From NCBI GenBank assembly GCA_903953615.1, contig CAJBKH010000010.1, positions 1 through 18,443 on the forward strand: 18,443 nucleotides of DNA. The letters are read 5' to 3'. The notes beneath the pieces were generated by a model. It did not search any database and was not told where the DNA came from. It saw only the letters and a list, made by a program, of their open reading frames with translations. Shown here one piece after another: positions 1-7,212 of the stretch (positions are counted from its first letter, which is position 1; the number at the start of each line of letters is the position of its first letter). A program made the translations under genes and the position numbers. The stretch comes from an uncultured Bacteroidota bacterium. Its GTDB lineage: Bacteria > Bacteroidota > Bacteroidia > NS11-12g > UBA955.

Positions 1-720
1 GTAGATATTACAAAAGACTATGCAAGTCAATCTTTGACCTTGTCACTCGATGTCACTAAACCCGATGAAATTACCGATGCTGTGCAACAAACCATGGCGC
101 GTTTTGGAAGAATCGATGTCTTGGTAAACAATGCTGGCATAGGTTATTTTGGTGCGATTGAAGAAAGTGAAGAAGCCATGGTAAGACAAATGTTTGAGAT
201 TAATTTTTGGGGCTTAACCAAAATGATACAAGAGGTATTGCCTATTATGCGTCAACAAAGAAGCGGTCATATTTTAAATGTGGCTTCGATTGGTGGCTTG
301 GTTGGCTTTCCTGCTGTAGGATTTTACAATGCTACTAAATTTGCGGTCGATGGGTTATCAGAATCATTGGCCAAAGAAGTAGCGCATTTAGGCATTAAGG
401 TAACGATTATTGCACCAAGTGGATTCAGAACAGATTGGGCTGGGCGCTCGGCCGCCAATAGCCACCATATTATCGCTGATTATGCAGAAACAGCTGGTCA
501 GAATAAAAGCAATATCAGAGGTAATAGTGGCCGTCAGGCTGGCGATCCTGTAAGAGCTGCTGCTGCCATCATCAAAGCAGTTGAATCGAATGAACCACCT
601 TTGCGTTTATTATTAGGCAATGGGGCTGTAAATGGGGCTAAATTAAAATTAGAAACCCTTAAGAAGGATTACGACAATTGGGAAGAAGTAAGCAGAGGTG
701 CAGATTTCCCTCAGAACTAA
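1..720 (+). CDS. Short-chain dehydrogenase/reductase (5' end missing)
   Basis: The reading frame is open from the first base of the window, so the gene starts upstream. The 239 visible residues lack the N-terminal nucleotide-binding glycine motif. What remains is a classical SDR core: NNAG at visible residues 43-46, the catalytic Ser in NVASIGG (about residue 96) and the YxxxK pair Y109/K113 in YNATK, followed by the helix that carries PSGFRTDW. Family members are NAD(P)-dependent oxidoreductases of the cytoplasm. The substrate cannot be read from sequence; many close relatives are annotated only as oxidoreductases. A TTG at base 34 is in frame but is not the start, because the SDR fold needs about 45 more residues before NNAG. 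The gene ends with TAA and is followed by a terminator hairpin. Confidence 0.9.
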   Translation, partial: VDITKDYASQSLTLSLDVTKPDEITDAVQQTMARFGRIDVLVNNAGIGYFGAIEESEEAMVRQMFEINFWGLTKMIQEVLPIMRQQRSGHILNVASIGGLVGFPAVGFYNATKFAVDGLSESLAKEVAHLGIKVTIIAPSGFRTDWAGRSAANSHHIIADYAETAGQNKSNIRGNSGRQAGDPVRAAAAIIKAVESNEPPLRLLLGNGAVNGAKLKLETLKKDYDNWEEVSRGADFPQN

Positions 721-740
721 TCCATTTAAATAGGATATAT

Positions 741-776
741 AAAAAGAGCTGCTAAATTTAACAGCTCTTTTTTTTG
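741..776 (+). terminator. Bidirectional intrinsic terminator between convergent genes
   Basis: An 11-bp perfect stem (bases 741-751 with 762-772, AAAAAGAGCTG against CAGCTCTTTTT) encloses a 10-base loop and runs into a T tract on the plus strand. The A run on the 5' side gives a U tract on the minus strand too, so it can end both the dehydrogenase and the convergent amidohydrolase. It lies 20 bases after the dehydrogenase stop and about 15 bases beyond the amidohydrolase stop. Confidence 0.85.
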
Positions 777-790
777 TTGTCATTAATAAC

Positions 791-1987
791 TTATGCTTTG
801 GCTGTAGTCCATGCTAAATAAGCCATTAAACCAATGCCTGTTTCAATGGCATCGGCATCGATATCGAAAGTATTGGTATGCACTGGACTGGTAATACCCT
901 TGGCTTCGTTGCGTGTGCCTAATCTATAAAAGCAAGCCGGCACTTCTTGACTGTAGTATGCAAAATCTTCGGCAGCCATCCAAATGTCTAACTCTTCAAC
1001 ATGGCGCGTTCCCATATAATTATTGGCAGCCTCTATAGCAGTGCTTGTTAATGGCACATCATTTTTCAAATATGGGTAGCCTTTTTCAATTCTTACCTCA
1101 GCAGTTGCGCCATAAGCGGCAGCCGTGTGTTCGCAAATTTCCTTGATATGTTGATGTGCTTTTGCTCGCCATGCTTCATCTAAGGTTCTTAATGTACCTT
1201 CTATTTTTACACTGTTCGGAATAACATTGGTAGCACCACCATCGGAATTGATTTTACCAAATGATAAAACTGTTGGAATGATGGGTGTTGCTTTTCTGCT
1301 CACCAATTGTTGTAAAGCCACTATTACTTGCGCAGTAACTGCTACTGGATCGATGCCTAGATGCGGCATAGCACCATGTCCGCCTTTACCATGAATGGTG
1401 ATATACAACTCATCGGTGCTTGCCATGTAAAGTCCTTTTCTAAATCCCACATTCCCTGTATTGATAAAAGGCATAACATGTTGCCCAATGATGGCATCTA
1501 CTTTTGGATTGTCGAGTATGCCTTCTTTGATCAGTAGACTCGCGCCACCAGGTAATTTTTCTTCACCAGGTTGGAATACCAATTTAATATTGCCTTCGAT
1601 TTGATCCTTAATGCTTACTAAAATTTTGGCTGCGCCCAGTAAACAAGCGGCATGTACATCATGACCGCAGGCGTGCATGATGCCTTCATTTTTAGAAATG
1701 TAGGCATGGTTTCCTTTTTCGGTAATTGGTAAAGCATCTAAATCAGCTCTTAAAGCGATGGTTTTAGCACTCTTTCCATTTCCATTTATCATGGCCCAAA
1801 CACCCGTATTGGCAATTCTTTGAGGATTTAACCCTAAGTCTTTTAAATAGTTTTCTACCAAAAGTGAGGTATTATACTCTTCAAAGGACAGTTCGGGGTT
1901 AGCGTGTATTTGCTCGCGTATAGCGATAATTTCGGACTTAAATTGCTGTGCTAGCTGTTGTATTTGCTCTTTCATACTTTCGCCCAT
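791..1987 (-). CDS. M20-family metallo-amidohydrolase (N-acyl amino acid or hippurate hydrolase type)
   Basis: This is a 398-residue cytoplasmic zinc or manganese hydrolase of peptidase family M20D, which removes acyl groups from N-acyl amino acids or similar amides. The metal-site motif HACGHDVH lies near residues 105-112 (C107 and H109 as ligands), followed by PGEE at 140-143, GQHV at 168-171 and the lid/dimerisation motif GKGGHGAMPH. The late AEDFAYY and the SPVHTN histidine complete the active site. Length matches the family. Two starts are possible: ATG at 1987 or the in-frame ATG at 1975 (MKEQ). Neither has a strong ribosome binding site, so the start is uncertain by four residues. It stands alone on its strand, convergent with the upstream dehydrogenase and divergent from a lipoprotein gene. 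The substrate is not determinable; no signal peptide is seen. Confidence 0.92.
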   Translation of the reverse strand: MGESMKEQIQQLAQQFKSEIIAIREQIHANPELSFEEYNTSLLVENYLKDLGLNPQRIANTGVWAMINGNGKSAKTIALRADLDALPITEKGNHAYISKNEGIMHACGHDVHAACLLGAAKILVSIKDQIEGNIKLVFQPGEEKLPGGASLLIKEGILDNPKVDAIIGQHVMPFINTGNVGFRKGLYMASTDELYITIHGKGGHGAMPHLGIDPVAVTAQVIVALQQLVSRKATPIIPTVLSFGKINSDGGATNVIPNSVKIEGTLRTLDEAWRAKAHQHIKEICEHTAAAYGATAEVRIEKGYPYLKNDVPLTSTAIEAANNYMGTRHVEELDIWMAAEDFAYYSQEVPACFYRLGTRNEAKGITSPVHTNTFDIDADAIETGIGLMAYLAWTTAKA

Positions 1988-1998
1988 TTGGCTTAATA

Positions 1999-2030
1999 TT
2001 TGATGGATTGCTTAAAATTCCTCAAATTTG
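1999..2030 (+). promoter_or_regulatory. Candidate Bacteroidota promoter for the lipoprotein gene, possibly bidirectional
   Basis: TTTG at 1999-2002 stands 20 bases before CAAATTTG at 2023-2030, close to the Bacteroidota -33/-7 pair (TTTG, about 19 bases, TAnnTTTG; one mismatch in the -7). The expected transcript start falls only a few bases before the ATG at 2040. CAAATTTG is self-complementary, so the same -7 element also reads towards the amidohydrolase, with a TTG on the minus strand 17 bases away (2048-2050). Confidence 0.5.
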
Positions 2031-2039
2031 CACTTTTAT

Positions 2040-2636
2040 ATGAAAGCAATCAAGTATTTATCTGTTTTATTTTTTCTTAGTGTGGTATTCTATTCTTGTG
2101 AGCCCCAAGATCAACAAAAACATTCGCTTGATCCGAATACAAAAGCCTTCTTAGATATTAAGAATGGATCGAAGTATACATTCACTCAGCCTGGTGATAC
2201 AAACTTGGTATATGTGTATACTGCCTCTAATTATAATAATAGTCAAAGTAATCCGGATATAGAGAACAGTGAAATTTTAAGTTACGACCTTAATTCTCCT
2301 GGCAAGCCTAAAATCACCATTCGCGCAGAATCTGGCGGCACACAATTTAGAGATAGAATTGCAGTTGTGACAAATCGCAACGATTCTAATTTTGTTGGAC
2401 CTATCATTTTTAATTTGGATGGCTCTTTTTCTACCATTAACAATTCTGGTGACACTGTTTTTACATATCAAACCTATACAATCAATGGCAAAGTGTTTAA
2501 TGATGTGGTGCGTGTAAAGCTATACAATAATGCAATCTACAGAGAAGTATTTTTTGCTAAGAATATAGGTTTAATAGCACGTAAAGAGCGCAATGGAACC
2601 TTATACTATGCTAAGAGTTATAACGTTATAAAATAA
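2040..2636 (+). CDS. Lipoprotein of unknown function
   Basis: A 198-residue protein with a lipoprotein signal: MKAIKYL start, a hydrophobic stretch and the lipobox FYSC with Cys20. It should be lipidated and anchored in the outer membrane or periplasmic face. I chose the ATG at 2040; the upstream in-frame TTG at 2028 overlaps the -7 promoter element and would put charged-poor residues before the signal. The mature part is rich in Asn, Ser, Thr and aromatic residues and reads like a beta-rich domain (KNGSKYTFTQPGDT, then TYTINGKVFNDVVRVK and NIGLIARKERNGTLYY). That last part resembles the sequence style of many secreted Bacteroidota lipoproteins, but I do not recognise a family. It ends 7 bases from the convergent stop of rfaE1. 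Confidence 0.85.
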   Translation: MKAIKYLSVLFFLSVVFYSCEPQDQQKHSLDPNTKAFLDIKNGSKYTFTQPGDTNLVYVYTASNYNNSQSNPDIENSEILSYDLNSPGKPKITIRAESGGTQFRDRIAVVTNRNDSNFVGPIIFNLDGSFSTINNSGDTVFTYQTYTINGKVFNDVVRVKLYNNAIYREVFFAKNIGLIARKERNGTLYYAKSYNVIK

Positions 2637-2643
2637 TTATAAA

Positions 2644-3633
2644 TTATTGGTTTGAATTTTGAATGGCATTGGCCTCAATAATTAATTTATTAATATTGAT
2701 TGGCACTACCCCATTTTCTTCACATACTAAACCACCCGCTAGGTTGGCCAATTGTGCACATACAGACATATCTGCTCCACTTGCAATACACAATGAAGCA
2801 ACACTTATAACTGAATCGCCAGCACCACTTACATCTGCAATATTGCGAATATGTGCGGGAATGAAATTGTAATCTTGATGATCTGTTACTAAAACACCAT
2901 CCTCGCTTAAGGTTACCATGGTGTAAGTATTATTTAATAAAGCGTGTAAATCGTTAACGGCTTCTTTTAAATTCACTCTGTCTTTTAAATTTTTCTCGCT
3001 GTTAAGTCCCTCTTTGATTTCCTTTAAATTAGGCTTAAACAATGTAACGTTTTTATACGCTAAAAAGTTATTATGCTTAGGATCTACTGTAATTGGCTTA
3101 CCGGCTTCTTTGGCCAAAGAAATAAATAGCGGAATATTAATTGCCGTTAAAACGCCTTTATTGTAATCTTCTAAAATGACCACATCACAATCGGAAAGTA
3201 CTTTTTTGTACAAGGCAATGATGGCCAATTCGTCGGCACTGTTCAAATCGCTCGTTATTTCGTTATCAATTCTGAGCAACTGATGTTTATTGCCAAGTAC
3301 TCTTGTTTTGGTGGTTGTTTTACGTTCGTTCGATTTGAATATACCTTCTGTTGAAAGCTTTTGTGCTTTAAGAATAGTAAGCAATTCTTCTCCCTCTGTA
3401 TCGTTTCCAATTACCGAACATAAAATTGGTATGGCATTTAATGCTGCTATATTAAGTGCTACATTAGCCGCACCGCCTAGTCTACTTTCCTTTTTCTCAA
3501 TATTAACAACAGGCACCGGCGCTTCGGGCGAAATGCGTTCTACTTTGCCGATGATGTAGGCATCAACCATCACATCACCAACTATTAGCACTTTTTTACC
3601 GCTAAAGGATTCAATTAATTGTTGCATTGTCAT
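2644..3633 (-). CDS. rfaE1: D-glycero-beta-D-manno-heptose-7-phosphate kinase (PfkB family)
   Basis: A 329-residue PfkB/ribokinase-fold sugar kinase. In the ADP-heptose pathway this enzyme phosphorylates heptose 7-phosphate to the 1,7-bisphosphate for the lipopolysaccharide inner core. Diagnostic segments are the early VGDVMVDAYIIGKVERISPEAPVPV, which is typical of RfaE/HldE rather than ribokinase; LGGAANVALN near 52-61; VDPKH near 183-187; FKPN near 199-202; and the GAGD catalytic box at 270-273 with base D273. It lacks the C-terminal cytidylyltransferase domain of the fused E. coli HldE, so a separate rfaE2 should exist elsewhere. It starts 10 bases after the aminotransferase stop and is probably cotranscribed with it. 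A second ATG lies two codons in, at 3627. General PfkB sugar kinase is the alternative, but the N-terminal signature makes that less likely. Confidence 0.88.
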   Translation of the reverse strand: MTMQQLIESFSGKKVLIVGDVMVDAYIIGKVERISPEAPVPVVNIEKKESRLGGAANVALNIAALNAIPILCSVIGNDTEGEELLTILKAQKLSTEGIFKSNERKTTTKTRVLGNKHQLLRIDNEITSDLNSADELAIIALYKKVLSDCDVVILEDYNKGVLTAINIPLFISLAKEAGKPITVDPKHNNFLAYKNVTLFKPNLKEIKEGLNSEKNLKDRVNLKEAVNDLHALLNNTYTMVTLSEDGVLVTDHQDYNFIPAHIRNIADVSGAGDSVISVASLCIASGADMSVCAQLANLAGGLVCEENGVVPININKLIIEANAIQNSNQ

Positions 3634-3643
3634 AGGCTTTTAT

Positions 3644-4858
3644 TTAACTTAATTTTGCCAAGGCTTCTTTAATTCTATTCATTGCAATGGTTAAATTTTC
3701 TTCGCTTGTTGCGTAAGAAAACCGTATACAATTATCGTTTCCGAAGGCACTACCAGCAACAGTTACCACATAGACATCATTTAATAAATACATGCATAAA
3801 TCTTGGGAGTTCTTAATGGTTAAACCTTCTTTCGTATTTTTACCGTAATAACTACTCACATCTGGAAATAGATAAAATGCGCCATCTGGATTATTGAGTT
3901 TTAAACCTGTAATATCTTTTAAAATGTTTAGGCAAACATTTCTTCGTTTTAAGAACGCATCCACCATGTCGTGGGTTGGTTTCAAATCACCTAATAATGC
4001 AGCAATTGCAGCTCTTTGTGCTATTGAGTTCGTACCACTGGTAAATTGACTTTGTAATTTTTCGCATGCATAAGCAATTTCCTTTGAAGCACCAATGTAA
4101 CCAATCCTCCAACCAGTCATAGAGAATGCTTTTGAAACACCATTAACAGTTACTGTTCTGTCGTATAAGGTACCAAATGTTGCAATGCTTGTATGTTTAC
4201 CTACAAAATTGATATGCTCATAAATTTCATCACTTATGATATAGACATGTGGGTATTTTTCGAATACATCTGCTAGTGCCTTTAATTCATCATGTGTGTA
4301 CACACTGCCACTTGGGTTATTAGGACTACTGAACATAAACAATTTTGTTTTATCAGTAATCGCAGCTTCCAATTGTGCAGGGGTTATTTTGTAATCGTTT
4401 TCAACATCGGTGGGCAGGTATACTGTTTTACCTTCTGCTAAATGCACCATATCAGCATAGCTTACCCAGAAAGGCTGAGGAATGATGACTTCATCGCCTT
4501 CATTTACCAAAGTGAGCACAGCATTCATAATTGAATTTTTCGCACCAGTGCTTACGACAATTTGATCGATGTTGTAATCTAAATCATTATCGCGCTTAAA
4601 TTTTACTTTTATCGCTTCTCTTAGTTCTGGTATGCCTGCAACAGGCGTGTAAAAAGTATAATTATTATGGATGGCTTCTATCGCTGCTTCTTTGATATGT
4701 TGGGGTGTAAAAAAATCTGGCTCACCAAAACTCAAACTTATTACATCTTTCCCTTCTGCTTTTAATTGTCTACCAAGCTTTGCCATGGCAATTGTTTCAG
4801 ATTCTGAGATTAAACTTAATCTGTCTGCAATCACTTTTCTGTCTTTTTGTATTGTCAA
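3644..4858 (-). CDS. aspC: PLP-dependent aminotransferase, probable aspartate aminotransferase (class I)
   Basis: A 404-residue fold-type I aminotransferase that would transfer the amino group between aspartate (or related amino acids) and 2-oxoglutarate in the cytoplasm. Visible landmarks are SFGEPDF near 43-49, STGAK near 103-107, SSPNNPSG at 177-184 with the cofactor-ring Asn181, SDEIYEH at 209-215 with Asp210 and Tyr213, the PLP Schiff-base Lys243 in GVSKAFSMTGWRIGY, and IRFSYA near the end with the substrate-carboxylate Arg. Length and motif order match bacterial aspartate aminotransferases of the Thermus/Bacillus type. Some members of this group act on aromatic amino acids or other substrates, so specificity is inferred. 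It is the first gene of a two-gene unit with rfaE1 and has a good -7 element 17 bases upstream. Confidence 0.9.
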   Translation of the reverse strand: MTIQKDRKVIADRLSLISESETIAMAKLGRQLKAEGKDVISLSFGEPDFFTPQHIKEAAIEAIHNNYTFYTPVAGIPELREAIKVKFKRDNDLDYNIDQIVVSTGAKNSIMNAVLTLVNEGDEVIIPQPFWVSYADMVHLAEGKTVYLPTDVENDYKITPAQLEAAITDKTKLFMFSSPNNPSGSVYTHDELKALADVFEKYPHVYIISDEIYEHINFVGKHTSIATFGTLYDRTVTVNGVSKAFSMTGWRIGYIGASKEIAYACEKLQSQFTSGTNSIAQRAAIAALLGDLKPTHDMVDAFLKRRNVCLNILKDITGLKLNNPDGAFYLFPDVSSYYGKNTKEGLTIKNSQDLCMYLLNDVYVVTVAGSAFGNDNCIRFSYATSEENLTIAMNRIKEALAKLS

Positions 4859-4875
4859 AATTTTGAAATAAAGTG

Positions 4876-4883
4876 CAAACGTA
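4876..4883 (-). promoter_or_regulatory. Candidate -7 promoter element of the aminotransferase-rfaE1 operon
   Basis: The minus strand reads TACGTTTG, an exact match to TAnnTTTG, continuing as TTTGCACT. It ends 17 bases before the aminotransferase ATG. No convincing -33 TTG is seen at the expected distance. The 188-base divergent gap 4859-5046 also holds the plus-strand element at 5021; I see nothing else in it. Confidence 0.5.
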
Positions 4884-5020
4884 CTCTAAAATCGCAAATA
4901 GATAAAAATTATTCCGATTAAATACCCCAATCTGAATGTTTTTCTATACACCTTTCAACGCATATTGAATTTTATTCATGCATTTTAGAAAAAAGAATTT
5001 TTATAGCCCTTCAAAATTAT

Positions 5021-5028
5021 TATTTTTG
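5021..5028 (+). promoter_or_regulatory. Candidate -7 promoter element of the HU/SPOR-exbBD-tonB operon
   Basis: TATTTTTG is an exact match to TAnnTTTG and ends 18 bases before the ATG of the HU/SPOR gene. A T-rich stretch, but no TTG, lies at the -33 distance. No other promoter-like element is seen before exbB, exbD or tonB, so this probably drives the whole run. Confidence 0.45.
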
Positions 5029-5046
5029 AGCCTTATTTGAAAAAGA

Positions 5047-6039
5047 ATGTCTGTTGAAAATATCCTATACCAATTACTTTTGGAGCATGATTGTGTGATA
5101 CTTCCTAATTTTGGTGGATTTATCGTGAGAGAGAGTCCATGTAATTATAACACTGCTAAAGAAATTATTAAGCCTTACAGTAAATCTATTTTTTTTAACC
5201 AACATTTAATTGAAAATGATGGACTATTGATTAATGCCATTGCAAGACTTAAAAGCATACCCTATGATGCCGCAACTGCTGAAGTTGAAACTTGGGTTAA
5301 AAAATTGGCCAATCAATTGGATAGCGAAGGCAGTTTAGGGCTATTAAAAATTGGTACCTTTACTAAAGGTGCCGAAGGTAACAAATGGTTTGCAGCAGAT
5401 AGCCATCTTAATCTTTCTTTACAAACCTATGGCTTGCGCCCAGTAAAAGCATCTGTAATTAACAATCAAATTATAGAAGCTGAAACACCTGCAATAGAAT
5501 TAAAGCCATTAGCAGACAATAAACCAATCGAAACTTTCACCATTCAACGCACCAATTGGAAGGCATGGCTAGCAGCAGCATCTATTGCAATTGTTGCACA
5601 CATTGGTTATTTAAGTATTGAAAGTCTTCAAAATAAAAATAGTAACCATGCTTCTGTAATGCCGATGCCAACTGTTTCAAATACAGTTGAAGCTGAGACA
5701 ACACCTGCACAGCAAGATACATTTACAACGTCAACTGAAGTTACAATTCCTGAAACAAGTGCACCTGAAGTAGAGGCTCCAACTGCTTCAACAGTCATTG
5801 AAACTGCGCCTACTGAAAACATTGCACCTCAAGAAATTCCAACAACGCCAATAACTGAAACAACAGTAATTGAAACTGAACCAATCCAAGTTAACACTTT
5901 GACAAATGTGATTGGTCGCTACAAACTTGAAGTGAATGCTTTGAACCATGTTAAAGATTTAGCTAAAAAAGGCATCAGTGGAACAATTGAAAAAAATACA
6001 GAAGGCCTTTATGAAGTTAAAGTGCCACGCGAAAATTAA
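5047..6039 (+). CDS. CCDC81-like HU-domain membrane protein with SPOR-like C-terminus
   Basis: A 330-residue membrane-spanning protein. Residues about 1-59 (MSVENILYQLLLEHDCVILPNFGGF start) and 60-133 match the pair of bacterial CCDC81-type HU domains found widely in Bacteroidota. Residues about 172-190 form the only transmembrane helix (WLAAASIAIVAHIGYLSI). A Thr/Pro/Glu-rich linker of about 85 residues follows, then a terminal segment (286-327, IGRYKLEVNALNHVKDLAKKG then GLYEVKV) that resembles part of a SPOR peptidoglycan-binding repeat. The predicted topology is HU domains inside the cell and linker plus SPOR in the periplasm, so the protein could tie the cytoplasm to denuded septal glycan. 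The SPOR match is shorter than the usual 70 residues and is inferred. It is first in a co-directional run with exbB, 51 bases downstream. Confidence 0.85.
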   Translation: MSVENILYQLLLEHDCVILPNFGGFIVRESPCNYNTAKEIIKPYSKSIFFNQHLIENDGLLINAIARLKSIPYDAATAEVETWVKKLANQLDSEGSLGLLKIGTFTKGAEGNKWFAADSHLNLSLQTYGLRPVKASVINNQIIEAETPAIELKPLADNKPIETFTIQRTNWKAWLAAASIAIVAHIGYLSIESLQNKNSNHASVMPMPTVSNTVEAETTPAQQDTFTTSTEVTIPETSAPEVEAPTASTVIETAPTENIAPQEIPTTPITETTVIETEPIQVNTLTNVIGRYKLEVNALNHVKDLAKKGISGTIEKNTEGLYEVKVPREN

Positions 6040-6090
6040 AAAAGTAAACCCTTAAAATAAAACAACAAATTACTACGTTATAAAATAAAC

Positions 6091-6789
6091 ATGCTTTTAT
6101 CAATCCTCTTACAAATTCCAAACGCTGTTGATTCAGCGAATGCAGCACAGTCGGCTGCAGCCACTGCACAAATTCCTGATAACTTATGGTCACTTGCCGT
6201 TAAAGGTGGTGTGGTAATGATTCCAATTGGTTTAATGTTCGTATTCTCATTATACCTTGCAATCGAAAGATATTTAACCATCAGAAACGCAGCTAAAATT
6301 GATGCGGCTTTTATGTCGAACATTAAAGACATGGTTTTAAATGACAATATTCTTGGTGCTAAAACATTGTGCCAAAGAACGAATACACCGATTGCACGCA
6401 TGATAGAAAAAGGTTTGTCCCGCATTGGTAAACCGATTCAAGACATTGATTCTTCAATTGAAAATGTCGGCAGAATGGAAATTTATAAAATTGAAAAAAA
6501 TGTAGGCTTTCTTGCAACCATTGCTGGTTTAGCGCCAATGTTTGGTTTCTTAGGAACCATATTCGGGGTTATTCAAATGTTCTATAAAATATCATTAGCA
6601 AACAGTATTCAAATTGACATTATTTCTGGTGGTTTATATGTAAAGATGGTATCGAGTGCCGCTGGTTTATTATTGGGTATTTTCGCTTTTGCTAGCTACC
6701 ATTATCTAATGTTAAAAATTGATAGAGTTGCCAATAAAATGGAAGCTTACAAATTAGAGTTTATTGATATCTTACAACAACCAGCTTAA
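6091..6789 (+). CDS. exbB: MotA/TolQ/ExbB-family proton channel subunit
   Basis: A 232-residue inner-membrane protein with three predicted helices at about 36-58, 137-164 and 186-208. The long cytoplasmic loop between helices 1 and 2 is typical of ExbB/TolQ. GLAPMFGFLGTIFGVIQMF at 146-164 is the family signature around helix 2. Helix 3 has MVSSAAGLLLGI, where the usual Thr pair that lines the proton path is replaced by Ser-Ser. With ExbD it forms the stator that uses the proton motive force to drive TonB or a Tol-like partner. An Ala-rich N-terminal segment of about 30 residues before helix 1 is common in Bacteroidota homologues. exbD follows after 11 bases and tonB after it, so Ton rather than Tol or Mot is the likely role, though Tol-type function cannot be excluded. 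Confidence 0.93.
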   Translation: MLLSILLQIPNAVDSANAAQSAAATAQIPDNLWSLAVKGGVVMIPIGLMFVFSLYLAIERYLTIRNAAKIDAAFMSNIKDMVLNDNILGAKTLCQRTNTPIARMIEKGLSRIGKPIQDIDSSIENVGRMEIYKIEKNVGFLATIAGLAPMFGFLGTIFGVIQMFYKISLANSIQIDIISGGLYVKMVSSAAGLLLGIFAFASYHYLMLKIDRVANKMEAYKLEFIDILQQPA

Positions 6790-6800
6790 TTTAAAACAGT

Positions 6801-7205
6801 ATGGCTATCAGAAAAAGAAATAGAGTTACTTCGGAGTTCAGTTTATCTGCCATGACCGATATTATTTTCATGTTATTGATATTTTTTATCTTGACTTCTA
6901 CTGTTTCTCCTGAACCAATATTAAAGATTGTTTTACCAAAAGGGGTTCAATCTGATCACTTAGCAGTAGAGCCTATCATTATTTCTTTGAATGCCCAAGG
7001 TGAATATGCGGTGAACAATAATAAAGTAACAATAGAAAGTTTACCTTTTGAACTTGAATCGGTATTAAAGAATAACCTAACTGCACCCGTTAGTATTCAT
7101 GCCGATAAATCTGTTATGTATGAGAAGGTAATGGAATTGGTAAGTATTGCGAATAAAAAAGGTGCAAAAGTGGTTTTAGCTTTAGATAAAGAACCAAGTA
7201 AATAA
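6801..7205 (+). CDS. exbD: ExbD/TolR-family biopolymer transport protein
   Basis: A 134-residue protein with a short cytoplasmic N-terminus, one transmembrane helix (about 21-35) and a periplasmic domain. The helix entry reads LSAMTDIIFMLLIFFILTST, with Asp20 at the place of the essential proton-carrying Asp of ExbD. The periplasmic part ends in VSIANKKGAKVVLALDKE, matching the ExbD/TolR fold. It partners ExbB as the stator of the energy-transduction complex. It sits 11 bases after exbB and 7 bases before tonB, a strong sign of translational coupling. Length is normal for the family. Confidence 0.93.
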   Translation: MAIRKRNRVTSEFSLSAMTDIIFMLLIFFILTSTVSPEPILKIVLPKGVQSDHLAVEPIIISLNAQGEYAVNNNKVTIESLPFELESVLKNNLTAPVSIHADKSVMYEKVMELVSIANKKGAKVVLALDKEPSK

Positions 7206-7212
7206 CCTACCT

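Noticed and set aside
2618..2631. 14-base perfect palindrome TTATAACGTTATAA at the end of the lipoprotein gene
   Set aside because: It is coding, made almost only of A and T, and gives a hairpin stem of about 5 A-T pairs with no T tract; too weak to call a terminator.
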